This document shows, piece after piece, positions 1 through 8,142 of a stretch of DNA of 64,000 nt. This DNA comes from Pigmentibacter ruber (GTDB lineage Bacteria; Bdellovibrionota_B; Oligoflexia; Silvanigrellales; Silvanigrellaceae): NCBI RefSeq assembly GCF_009792895.1, contig NZ_WSSC01000003.1:496001-560000 (forward strand), read 5' to 3'. The position numbers and the translations under genes are program-made. The notes under the pieces are model-generated. The model was not told the origin of the DNA. It ran no database searches and was given only the letters and a program-made list of their open reading frames with translations. Position 1 is the stretch's first letter. Each line of letters begins with the position of its first letter.

Positions 1-2049
1 ATTAAAAGTAGATTAGTAGCATTAGCAAAAGCTGAGAATTTAAATAAGTATAACGAACTAGCTTATTATGGAACTGCATTTATTGCAAAAGATTCATTAT
101 GGAAAAGTAGATTTAAATTATCCGAATCAGAAGAAGAAAATAGAAAAGAAATGATTGAAAATTTATCACTTCAAGCAGGTCAATATTATTTTAATCTTGG
201 ATTAGCAACAAAATCTAGAAGTGAATTTTTAAAGAGCGCACAAATTTATCATTCAAGAATAATTGAAAACTTTTCAGAAGATCTAAGAGGTGTATTATTT
301 CAATCATATGGTAATGCTTTGTTTATGGCGAAGGATTATAATGAAGCTTGGCTAGCTACCGAAGAAAGTTTAAAGTACCCGTTGGATGAATTTAGTTTAA
401 AACTTTCTTGGTTTCAATTAGTAAACATAGGTAAAGAACAGAGTTCTGAAGTTACAAATGTTAAATCGGTTGAATTTGAAAAATATGAAAAATCTGTTGA
501 TGGTTTTATAGCTCATTTTCCACTTTATTCAATTGCTAGAAATTTCTTATTTGAATTTGCTAAGCGTTGTGAAATACTTAGCGACTATGAAACTGCAAAA
601 ATTAAATATGAAAAAATTTTGTCCTTACCATCTTTAGAAAGTAATGAACAGGCACAAGAAGAAAAAGATAGAGTAAGTTTAAATTTGGCTAACTTACTAA
701 AGAAAATGAATATAGAAAATTCCAGCATAACTGATGGAGCCGGTTCTTTAGAAAAAATAGCTAAAGAATATTCTGTTTCATCTCAAGTTATGTCTGTGGT
801 TAAAATTACTAATTACGCATTAGCTATTGAATATGCAAAATTTATAAAAGAAAAAGGAGATCTTTTTAATTCTGCAAAATTTTTGGAATTATGGGGAAAA
901 AATTATAATACAAATGACCATGCAGGTGAAGTTTTAGAGCAGTCAATAAAAGAATTCGCAATTCTCCAAAAATGGGAACAAGTGAATAATGTAGCTAGTT
1001 ATTTCATCGCTAATAGAAAAGATGACATAAGAATTAATGAAATTATGTACTGGAAAGCAAGAGCTATTGATGCATTACTTCAGTTTTCAAGTGCTGCAAA
1101 TTATTATATTATAAGTGCTAATAGTAAAAATACTTTTCCAGATATAAATTCAAAAATATTTGCTATAAAAAGAGCAATCGACATTCTGCAAATGGTAAAA
1201 GATGATGAAAAAATTCCCGAATTATTAGAAAAATTATCATTACTTGAAAAATTAAGTAATGAAAAGAACTCAAATTATGAAGAAACAGAAATGCAATCAG
1301 CATATAATTACTTGAAAGAAAAAAAATATCAAGTTGCTAGTAAAATCTTTAAAAATATCCTTAAAAGAAAAAACTTAAATAAATATTCTTTGATTAATGC
1401 AAATATAGGTTTATTAACATCGAATTTATATATTAATAATTCAAGGAATGCATCAGAAAATCAATTTGATAAATATATTAAAGAATATATTATGAAAATA
1501 GAAGATATTAAATCAAAAAATTTATATCTTAAAAAATCTATATTGGTACTAAATGATTTTGATTATTCTAATTTTTTAAGAGAAAATGAAAAAAACTTTG
1601 ATGCATATAATTATCAAGCGGTAATTGCTATGGGAAAAAATAAAAAGTTTATAGAAAATAGAATTAAATACATAGAAAAATTGAATAATATTGATGATAT
1701 TCTGACAAAAACTTATTTGACTTATGGAAAAATGAGTTTAAAATTAAGTGATTCATATGCTTTATTATATAAATTTCAAGACAAAAAAGATATGTACCTA
1801 GCTGAAACAGATAAATTAAGGAATGAAGGAAAAAAATATTTATATTTATCTCTTTCTTATGCAAAAGAAAATATAAATAGTGATGAAAATATTGAATTAT
1901 CAGCTTTAATTTCAAGATTTGATAAGAGAAAATTTGCTGTAAACTTGTCTGCATCAATAGCTGATAAACAAAATTTCTTTGATATTTTAGAATATTTACC
2001 AAATTCTATGAGCTTAAATAGCAAAATAGAAATTGGGAGGTTAAAATGA
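1..2049 (+). CDS. TPR-rich protein, 5' end outside the window
   Basis: The reading frame is open from base 1, so the start lies upstream; the first internal ATG is at 151. At least 682 residues are visible, almost all helical, with repeated A-x-x-Y and Y-x-x-A patterns typical of degenerate tetratricopeptide/SEL1-like helical pairs (for example around FQSYGNALFMAKDYNEAWLA). No enzyme motif is visible. It overlaps the next gene, a TPR lipoprotein, by ATGA at 2046-2049, so the two are probably translationally coupled and work together. Large TPR protein plus TPR lipoprotein pairs occur in gliding/envelope complexes (Glt/Agl type) of myxobacteria and relatives. That link is only a suggestion. 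The scaffold role is inferred from the repeats. Confidence 0.75.
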   Translation: MKSRLVALAKAENLNKYNELAYYGTAFIAKDSLWKSRFKLSESEEENRKEMIENLSLQAGQYYFNLGLATKSRSEFLKSAQIYHSRIIENFSEDLRGVLFQSYGNALFMAKDYNEAWLATEESLKYPLDEFSLKLSWFQLVNIGKEQSSEVTNVKSVEFEKYEKSVDGFIAHFPLYSIARNFLFEFAKRCEILSDYETAKIKYEKILSLPSLESNEQAQEEKDRVSLNLANLLKKMNIENSSITDGAGSLEKIAKEYSVSSQVMSVVKITNYALAIEYAKFIKEKGDLFNSAKFLELWGKNYNTNDHAGEVLEQSIKEFAILQKWEQVNNVASYFIANRKDDIRINEIMYWKARAIDALLQFSSAANYYIISANSKNTFPDINSKIFAIKRAIDILQMVKDDEKIPELLEKLSLLEKLSNEKNSNYEETEMQSAYNYLKEKKYQVASKIFKNILKRKNLNKYSLINANIGLLTSNLYINNSRNASENQFDKYIKEYIMKIEDIKSKNLYLKKSILVLNDFDYSNFLRENEKNFDAYNYQAVIAMGKNKKFIENRIKYIEKLNNIDDILTKTYLTYGKMSLKLSDSYALLYKFQDKKDMYLAETDKLRNEGKKYLYLSLSYAKENINSDENIELSALISRFDKRKFAVNLSASIADKQNFFDILEYLPNSMSLNSKIEIGRLK

Positions 2050-3188
2050 AGATAAAAAATATTGTCTGTATATGTAATTTCTTAATTTTGACTTCCTGTG
2101 AAACAATTACAAATAATGAAGTTATACTTGATTCAGAATTATTAAATTTGCCAAATTATCAGACTTTTTTTTACTATCCTGAAACTACAACAAAGGAGCA
2201 GAGATTATCTGCAAGCAAAAAGTATATTCCTAATGAGGTTGTTGACTATCTGAATAGTAACAAAGAGTCTAGTTTTCTTGATATAGTTTCAAATAATCCT
2301 ACTTTAAGTAAGGCAATACCTAGTACAATAGATGTGATTGCAAGTTCGTTAGCTGATATTAAAAGGGGTGATTATCAGAAAGCAATTGAAAAAAATAAAA
2401 ATATATTAAATATTTTAGAACGCCAAAGAACAAAGACTCTTGATGAGGATTACTCTGTTTCACCATTTAGGGAAGCAATGTTAGTTCTATCTCTAGCGTA
2501 TATGCAAGCAGGTGAAGAAAAGCAAACTTTGCTAATTTTAGAAAAATTAATTATCAATTCAAATAATTGGACCCCAGCTTATATAGCTTTAGGAGAATAC
2601 TATTTTAGTAAAAAAGCCTATAAACTTGCTTATGATGTTGCGGTCAAAGGCATAGATAAATGTGCAAATGATTTGCTACATCTTTATATTTTGCAATTAA
2701 AATCCGAAAGAGAAATGGGTAATTTAATTTCAGCAAAACAAATTGTGAATCGTTTAAATACTTTGTTTCCAAAAGACAGCAATGTGTTACTTTGGCAAGG
2801 AATTATTTATCAAGATGATAAAGATTATTTATCAGCATGCACGTCATTCAAAAAAGCTTTTGAAGAAAATAGAAATAATCCGTATATCTCACACAATCAC
2901 GCTTATTGTTTGATTCAAAGTGGGCAATATGATGAAGCTAGTGATGTACTAATGATTGCGATGACTAATTTTCCATCCATTCCTTTTCTTTATTATTTAA
3001 ATGGATTTTTAGAAAATAAGAGAAAAAATTACTTATCTGCTTATAAGTCATGGGAGACATATCTAAGTATGATAGGAGAAAATGATCCAAATTTTAGAAT
3101 TGTAAATTTTAAACTTACCCAAATGGAAAATGAGAATTTATTAGATTCATATCCAGAATTTTCTGGATTACCAGGGACATCTAATTGA
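2046..3188 (+). CDS. TPR-repeat lipoprotein
   Basis: 380 residues. The N-terminus has a short basic start, a hydrophobic stretch and a lipobox ending LTSC (Cys about residue 18), so export and lipidation are expected. From about residue 85 the chain shows several TPR units, such as AYMQAGEEKQTLLILEKLI, AYIALGEYYFSKKAYKLAYD and HAYCLIQSGQYDEASDVLM. It starts inside the stop of the preceding TPR gene (ATGA), indicating one operon. It resembles in layout the GltE-type TPR lipoprotein of gliding machineries, but I cannot confirm orthology. A scaffold role at the periplasmic face of a membrane is the cautious reading. Confidence 0.75.
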   Translation: MKIKNIVCICNFLILTSCETITNNEVILDSELLNLPNYQTFFYYPETTTKEQRLSASKKYIPNEVVDYLNSNKESSFLDIVSNNPTLSKAIPSTIDVIASSLADIKRGDYQKAIEKNKNILNILERQRTKTLDEDYSVSPFREAMLVLSLAYMQAGEEKQTLLILEKLIINSNNWTPAYIALGEYYFSKKAYKLAYDVAVKGIDKCANDLLHLYILQLKSEREMGNLISAKQIVNRLNTLFPKDSNVLLWQGIIYQDDKDYLSACTSFKKAFEENRNNPYISHNHAYCLIQSGQYDEASDVLMIAMTNFPSIPFLYYLNGFLENKRKNYLSAYKSWETYLSMIGENDPNFRIVNFKLTQMENENLLDSYPEFSGLPGTSN

Positions 3189-3360
3189 AACTGATTGACT
3201 TTTTTAAATTTGATTTGTAATATTTCTCCACCAGCAAGCTCAATTCATAATTGCAGTTTTGAAATTAGAAGTAAAACTGAAATTAAGTTGCTTGCAAGGT
3301 GATTATTGATTTATGTGTCGATTCTCTCGTATTAGAGAACGCTCCTTGGAGGCATGTCTC

Positions 3361-3669
3361 ATGGCTAAGAAGTTATATGTTGGAAATCTTCCTTTTAGTT
3401 GTACTGACAATGAGCTTTCACAAGCTTTTATTCAGTATGGTGTTGTTACTAGTGCTCGTGTTGTTACAGATCGTGAAACTGGAAGCAGTAAAGGATTTGG
3501 TTTCGTAGAAATGGAAGAAGAAGGCGATGCTTTAAAGGCTGTTGAAAGTCTTAATGGTAAACCTTTTATGGGACGACCTTTGACTGTAAACGAAGCAAGA
3601 CCTAGATTAGATAATAAACGTGACGGAGGAGGCTTTCAGCGTCGAGGATATGATAACAGAAATCAATAA
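3361..3669 (+). CDS. RRM-domain RNA-binding protein
   Basis: 102 residues with one RNA recognition motif covering about residues 3-78. RNP2 is LYVGNL near the N-terminus and RNP1 is KGFGFVEM, with the aromatic residues that stack on RNA bases intact. A short Gly/Arg-rich tail follows (GGGFQRRGYDNRNQ), as in the Rbp family of cyanobacteria and many proteobacteria. ATG 3361 is chosen because TTGGAGG lies at 3346-3352; upstream in-frame starts have no such site and would add a non-RRM leader. The gene stands alone and ends in a strong terminator. In other bacteria such proteins bind mRNA and are often cold- or stress-induced; nothing here shows its regulation. Confidence 0.93.
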   Translation: MAKKLYVGNLPFSCTDNELSQAFIQYGVVTSARVVTDRETGSSKGFGFVEMEEEGDALKAVESLNGKPFMGRPLTVNEARPRLDNKRDGGGFQRRGYDNRNQ

Positions 3670-3697
3670 TTATTTTAACGCCGAAATTCATTAAATT

Positions 3698-3726
3698 AGG
3701 TGCTCTAGTGCACCTTTTTTTATTTT
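3698..3726 (+). terminator. intrinsic terminator of the RRM gene
   Basis: AGGTGC at 3698-3703 pairs with GCACCT at 3710-3715 around a 6-nt loop, followed by a run of seven T. It lies 28 bases after the RRM stop codon. Confidence 0.88.
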
Positions 3727-3790
3727 TAAAATTCAAAAGTTAAAATTTTTGCCTTAGAACTTACAAAAAATTTAAGTATCTTGGAAAACA

Positions 3791-4243
3791 ATGATCAAGA
3801 AAAATTTAAAAATCTCAAAAATGTTAATACTCGTATGTGTGATTAGTTTTGATTTATTTTGGTTAGTAATTTCTCAAATAATTTCATACTTAATTTATTT
3901 TAATAAAATTCTAAGTATATATAATGTAATTTTAAATACTTTTTTTATTTTTATAGTTCTTCTACCAATTCTTCGAGTTTATAATTTATATCATGAATTT
4001 TTGAAAAAAAACTTATTGAGTTTAGTAGAAAAATCTTTGTTAGCATATGGAGCATTTTTTGTTATTTTTAGTACAATTATATATTTTATGAATCAGAATG
4101 AATTTAAAGTAAAATTTATATGGCTTTTGACTCTTACAGTTTTTTTAATGTTCATGTCGATAATATCAAGAATAATAATATTTTTATCGATTAAATTTAA
4201 AAATAAAAAATATCTTAAAGAAACTAAAAATATAGTTTTATAA
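3791..4243 (+). CDS. four-helix membrane protein, possible remnant of a sugar-transferase/CapD N-terminus
   Basis: 150 residues with four predicted membrane helices (about 10-35, 42-62, 80-100 and 112-135), followed by a basic stretch and the ending KNIVL. The pattern of four helices, then basic residues, then a beta-strand-like hydrophobic end is what precedes the Rossmann domain in CapD/FlaA1-type dehydratases and in WcaJ-type sugar transferases. Here the protein stops exactly where that cytoplasmic domain would begin. It may therefore be a truncated gene or a stand-alone membrane domain. It overlaps the convergent FAD gene by 6 bases. The family link is by pattern only. Confidence 0.55.
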   Translation: MIKKNLKISKMLILVCVISFDLFWLVISQIISYLIYFNKILSIYNVILNTFFIFIVLLPILRVYNLYHEFLKKNLLSLVEKSLLAYGAFFVIFSTIIYFMNQNEFKVKFIWLLTLTVFLMFMSIISRIIIFLSIKFKNKKYLKETKNIVL

Positions 4244-5758
4244 TTTAGAAAATTTACCTTTGAATGCTCTTTCCCAAGCAATAATTCCACAAATAGTAGA
4301 TGAAATGACACCTTGTCCAGGAAAATAGTTATCACCAATCAAAAAAAGTTTGGTCTTTTTATTTGGATGAGTGTAAACGTTAGGGACAGGATTTATTAAG
4401 GTATTTATAGAATTTACTATTAATCCCCCTACTCTTCCTTTGGATCTTTGAGTATAATATGCAAAAGAATGATGCATAGAAAATTCTGGAGATTTTACTT
4501 TAATATTGAGATTTTTTTCAATTCGCTCTATTAATTTTTCTTTGTAAATATCTTTTAAATGATCTTGTACATAATTTGCATGTACATGAATAGTAGCCGT
4601 AAAAGACCTAATACTATTATTTGGTTCATATATTGATAAGTATAATGAGCTTTTTAATGCAGTTATTTCTTCATTAGGTGGAAATAATTGAATATATCTA
4701 GCTTCTTCTTCCAACACTGTGGATTCTTCAAAATACCCATATAAAGAAAAAGCAAGCCAAGAATTAAATTTTTTAGTTAATCTACTTATTTTCTTTTTAT
4801 AATAATTGTTTTCTTGAAATAACTCTAAAAAATCCCAAAGAGTAATATTTAGAAATAAATTTTCAGTGACATTTATATATTCATGTATTTTGTTTTTATT
4901 ATCATATATCTTTAATTTAAAGCCATTTTTTTCCTCATGAATTTCTGTAACTTTTATTTGATAAAATATATTCATATTATTTTTTTTTATTTGCATACTG
5001 AGGTTATAAAAATAACTTCTCATTCCACCTTTATATCTATAAATTCCATTATTAATGATATTCAATCCTAATGAACCAAATAACCAAGGAATTTTTTCCA
5101 TTGTATTTTGAACTGTGTCAAGAAGTATAGAGTTAAATACTTTATTACTAAAAACAAAATTTTTTTTATTACCAAGAAAAAAGCAAATAATCTTTGTTGG
5201 TAAAAAAACTGTAAGTAAAATTTCAAGTTTAAATTTCAACTTAGCAAATATTTTTATATTATGGAGAATTTCAGAAATATTTAATACTGGAAATTTTGGA
5301 ATTTTCTTTAGTAAATCCCAAAAAATTGTCCCAATTTTTTTTGAATAATTTAAAACATTATTGATATATATTTCTTCATCTTTATTAATAATTCCTTGTA
5401 AAACATTTATACTGTTATCAGCGTTTATTGCTAAATGAACTGCTTCTGAAGGAAATATGAATTCTATTTTTTTGATTTTAATTAATTTTGGATATTCCAT
5501 ATCATTATTAAGAGTAAATATTTTATGGTGGATGTCGTTTTCAGTTACGGCTACCATTTGAGTCGCGCCAACATCGTAAACTCTTTTTGGAACTCCTCTT
5601 GCAAAAAAACTAGAGCATCCACCAGGAGAATAGTGCTGTTCTAAAAGGGCTGTATTTTTAGAATGAGAAGTAACAGAAATTAATTTTGCAACTGTAATTC
5701 CTGCAGCGCCAGATCCCACTATTAAATTTTTATATTCTGAATCTATCCTGGCATTCAT
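4238..5758 (-). CDS. FAD-dependent carotenoid desaturase/isomerase-like oxidoreductase
   Basis: 506 residues. The N-terminal Rossmann site reads NLIVGSGAAGITVAKL (Gly residues about 16-21), followed by an acidic residue ending strand 2 (LLEQ) and the PGGCSSFF segment seen in CrtISO/CrtD/retinol-saturase relatives. The C-terminal FAD motif is LFLIGDNYFPGQGV, which resembles the phytoene-desaturase family. It is the last gene of a leftward operon and overlaps the epimerase-DUF2867 gene by four bases. The context suggests it desaturates or isomerises a carotenoid end or polyene chain; CrtISO-like versus CrtD-like cannot be decided by eye. It is not the main phytoene desaturase, which is at 13372. 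Confidence 0.78.
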   Translation of the reverse strand: MNARIDSEYKNLIVGSGAAGITVAKLISVTSHSKNTALLEQHYSPGGCSSFFARGVPKRVYDVGATQMVAVTENDIHHKIFTLNNDMEYPKLIKIKKIEFIFPSEAVHLAINADNSINVLQGIINKDEEIYINNVLNYSKKIGTIFWDLLKKIPKFPVLNISEILHNIKIFAKLKFKLEILLTVFLPTKIICFFLGNKKNFVFSNKVFNSILLDTVQNTMEKIPWLFGSLGLNIINNGIYRYKGGMRSYFYNLSMQIKKNNMNIFYQIKVTEIHEEKNGFKLKIYDNKNKIHEYINVTENLFLNITLWDFLELFQENNYYKKKISRLTKKFNSWLAFSLYGYFEESTVLEEEARYIQLFPPNEEITALKSSLYLSIYEPNNSIRSFTATIHVHANYVQDHLKDIYKEKLIERIEKNLNIKVKSPEFSMHHSFAYYTQRSKGRVGGLIVNSINTLINPVPNVYTHPNKKTKLFLIGDNYFPGQGVISSTICGIIAWERAFKGKFSKL

Positions 5759-7146
5759 GATTTAAATTTGCTCGAATTTTTTAATAAGTGTCTATTGAAT
5801 AAGTACATTACAAATTTATGAATATTTGCTTGAAAAATTCTATAAATTGGCCAAGGTAATGAAGGGTAATAATCATGTATTGCAGCTATAGCAGTTTGTT
5901 CATGTGGACTAATTCGAAATTCAAATCTTGCGTGAGGGAATGTTTTTTTAATGACTAATAACCCACCTTTTATATAAAATAACTGTCGATCTTTAGTGCT
6001 CCGCTCTTGAGAAAATTCAAGAGTTAATAAATTTATACTAAAAAATGAAAATCTAACAACATTATTTTTAACTTTTGATCGAATTATTGTAAAAAATATT
6101 TTTGGTAACCAATTTATATACTCTCTTCCTAATTTGATAGCATCCCAGCCAATAGGTAAATATAGTCGTTGAACTGTCCGCACTTTACTTTCTTCATATA
6201 TTATACTTTTTTCTTTTACTTTTTCATATTTTTTTGCTTGTGATATGGCCCTTTGTAGTGAGTCATTTAAGCTAACTGGATTTGGAATATACTTATTAAA
6301 TAAGACAGAGTTTGAAGCAATTAAGTTATACTTTAAGCTATCTACAAGTGGAGAAATAGTAAAGTAATCTATTCCTGTGATCAAATGTAACCAAAATTTT
6401 GATAGTCCTAAACTAAAGAAAGGAACTGTTAAAGCAATTCTTTTAAGTTTCAATATGTTGGAAATTTTTGTCATTAATTCATTATAAGATAATAATTCTG
6501 AGCCGTGAACATCAATTGTTTTATTAAAAGTTTCTTCATTCCCAATACAATGATATATAAATTCTGTAATATCTTGGACATCAATTGGTTGTGATAAAGA
6601 CCTAGTCCATTTTGGAGTTATCATAACTCTTAGTCTTTTAATAAGACGATATAAAATTTGAAATGAACTGCTTTCAGCTCCTATAATTATTGCTGCTCTT
6701 ACTGTTGTTAGTGGAATTCCTGAGCAAGATAGTACGACTTCTACTTCATTCCGACTTTTTAAATGTTTTGAAATATTTAAATTGACTTCAGGTAAAATAC
6801 CTCCAACATAGATAATTTGTTTTACTTTATTAATTTTGGCTGAACGCATTACATTATCAGCAATTATTAAATCTAAATCATCAAAACTGCTTTGAGTTAG
6901 CCTATTTCCTTTTTTCATAGAATGAATTAGATAGAGAATATAATCACAATCTTTAAAAGCATTTTCTGCTTCTTTTAAATTGTAAAGATCACAAGAATGC
7001 CAATGTACATTTTCTTTATATGAATTTTTATTTGAAGGAGCTACTCGGCTAAGTGCCTTAATATTAAACTCATCAGCTAATCTATCAATAGCTGCTTTTC
7101 CAATAAAACCACTTGCACCTGCAATCGCTAATTTAGGTTTTGTCAT
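5755..7146 (-). CDS. NAD-dependent epimerase/dehydratase fused to a DUF2867-like domain
   Basis: 463 residues. Residues 1-300 form an atypical SDR: AIAGASGFIGKAAID at the N-terminus is the nucleotide-binding motif of the NmrA/epimerase group, followed by LYLIHSM and YVGG segments. Residues about 325-455 resemble DUF2867 (RLYLPIGWDAIKLGREYINWLP; the KGGLLVIKK and FEFRISPHEQ segments). SDR-DUF2867 fusions are known, but their substrates are not. It sits between an SDR 9 bases upstream and the FAD enzyme it overlaps downstream, so all three probably belong to carotenoid or related terpenoid tailoring. Carotenoid end-group modification is inferred from position only. Confidence 0.72.
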   Translation of the reverse strand: MTKPKLAIAGASGFIGKAAIDRLADEFNIKALSRVAPSNKNSYKENVHWHSCDLYNLKEAENAFKDCDYILYLIHSMKKGNRLTQSSFDDLDLIIADNVMRSAKINKVKQIIYVGGILPEVNLNISKHLKSRNEVEVVLSCSGIPLTTVRAAIIIGAESSSFQILYRLIKRLRVMITPKWTRSLSQPIDVQDITEFIYHCIGNEETFNKTIDVHGSELLSYNELMTKISNILKLKRIALTVPFFSLGLSKFWLHLITGIDYFTISPLVDSLKYNLIASNSVLFNKYIPNPVSLNDSLQRAISQAKKYEKVKEKSIIYEESKVRTVQRLYLPIGWDAIKLGREYINWLPKIFFTIIRSKVKNNVVRFSFFSINLLTLEFSQERSTKDRQLFYIKGGLLVIKKTFPHARFEFRISPHEQTAIAAIHDYYPSLPWPIYRIFQANIHKFVMYLFNRHLLKNSSKFKS

Positions 7147-7155
7147 AATATTTCT

Positions 7156-7890
7156 TTATATTTTTGGAGGTGTTCTTATCTTGGTAAGTCCACCATCAAC
7201 ATTTAAAACATGACCCGTAATGAAAGAACTATTATCATTTAATAGGAAAGAAATCGCATGTGCAATATCTTCTGGTATGCCAATTCTTTTAATAGCGTTG
7301 AGTGATACTGTAGATTTAACTGCAATTTCATTTTGAGTTAAAAATTTTGCCATTTTTGTATCTGTCAATGAAGGACTTACGCAATTGACTCTAATTCCAT
7401 AATTTGAGTATGTAATTGCTAAAGAGCGGGTAAGCGATTCCACTCCTCCTTTTGCGGCAGAAATGCTTTCGTGGTTCATGAGACCTATTTGTGCTGCTAC
7501 AGATGATACTAATACTATCTGTCCTTTTTTTTGTTTAATCATTATTGGAAGAATGAATTTTAAAGCATAAAAAATGCTATTTAAATTAAGATCAATTGTT
7601 TGTAACCATTCCTCTTTTGTTTGACTATGTAATGGTTTTAAGACAATTGATCCTATTAGGTGAACATATTGATCTATAGTTTGATATTTTTCTTGAATTT
7701 TAAGAATTGTTTCTTTAATTTCATCTGAATCTATTGCATTAGCAAAAAATAAGTTATTTGTATTTTCATTTAAATCGGAGTTACTTCTTACTATCTTAAT
7801 AACGTTTGTTTTATGTTCTTCAATTTCTGCGAGTTTCTTACCAATTAAGGAGTTTCCTCCATTAATTATTAAATTTTTTAAATGACTCAT
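7156..7890 (-). CDS. short-chain dehydrogenase-like protein lacking the catalytic Tyr
   Basis: 244 residues with the FabG-type SDR layout: a glycine loop (NGGNSLIGKKLAE, degenerate from TGxxxGIG), the LVSSVAA segment carrying the catalytic-type Ser, the helix beginning at K147, and the C-terminal SFITGHVLNVDGG signature. The YxxxK motif reads ISAAK, so residue 143 is Ile (codon 7462-7464) instead of the proton-donating Tyr, and the NNAG motif reads HLIG. ATG 7890 has GGAG five bases upstream. It is the first gene of the leftward carotenoid-region operon. Its fold is clear; ordinary dehydrogenase activity is doubtful, and a binding or altered catalytic role is possible. Confidence 0.85.
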   Translation of the reverse strand: MSHLKNLIINGGNSLIGKKLAEIEEHKTNVIKIVRSNSDLNENTNNLFFANAIDSDEIKETILKIQEKYQTIDQYVHLIGSIVLKPLHSQTKEEWLQTIDLNLNSIFYALKFILPIMIKQKKGQIVLVSSVAAQIGLMNHESISAAKGGVESLTRSLAITYSNYGIRVNCVSPSLTDTKMAKFLTQNEIAVKSTVSLNAIKRIGIPEDIAHAISFLLNDNSSFITGHVLNVDGGLTKIRTPPKI

Positions 7891-8070
7891 TTTACTCCAT
7901 AAGTTATTTTTTAATGATCAACATAAAAGAATAAAGCCAACTTAACGGGCAAATATAATTTATTTTCGAAAAATAATCAAGAATCAGAGATGATTTTGTA
8001 TTTTATTAAAATTTATAAAAATATTAAAAAATATATCCAACTGTTTCTAAATATATCAAACCGACAATTC

Positions 8071-8142
8071 TTGATAAATTTAGAACATTATGCTATTAAA
8101 TACTTGCTGCTTACTAAACATATAAATCATTAGGAGATAACT
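8071..8142 (+). promoter_or_regulatory. candidate promoter and leader of the rightward carotenoid operon
   Basis: TTGATA at 8071-8076 and TATTAA at 8094-8099 are separated by 17 bases, a good sigma70-type pair. The leader ends with AGGAG at 8132-8136, six bases before the proposed ATT start at 8143. The whole divergent region 7891-8142 must also hold the leftward promoter, which I could not place. No MerR/CarH-like direct repeat was recognised. Confidence 0.55.
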
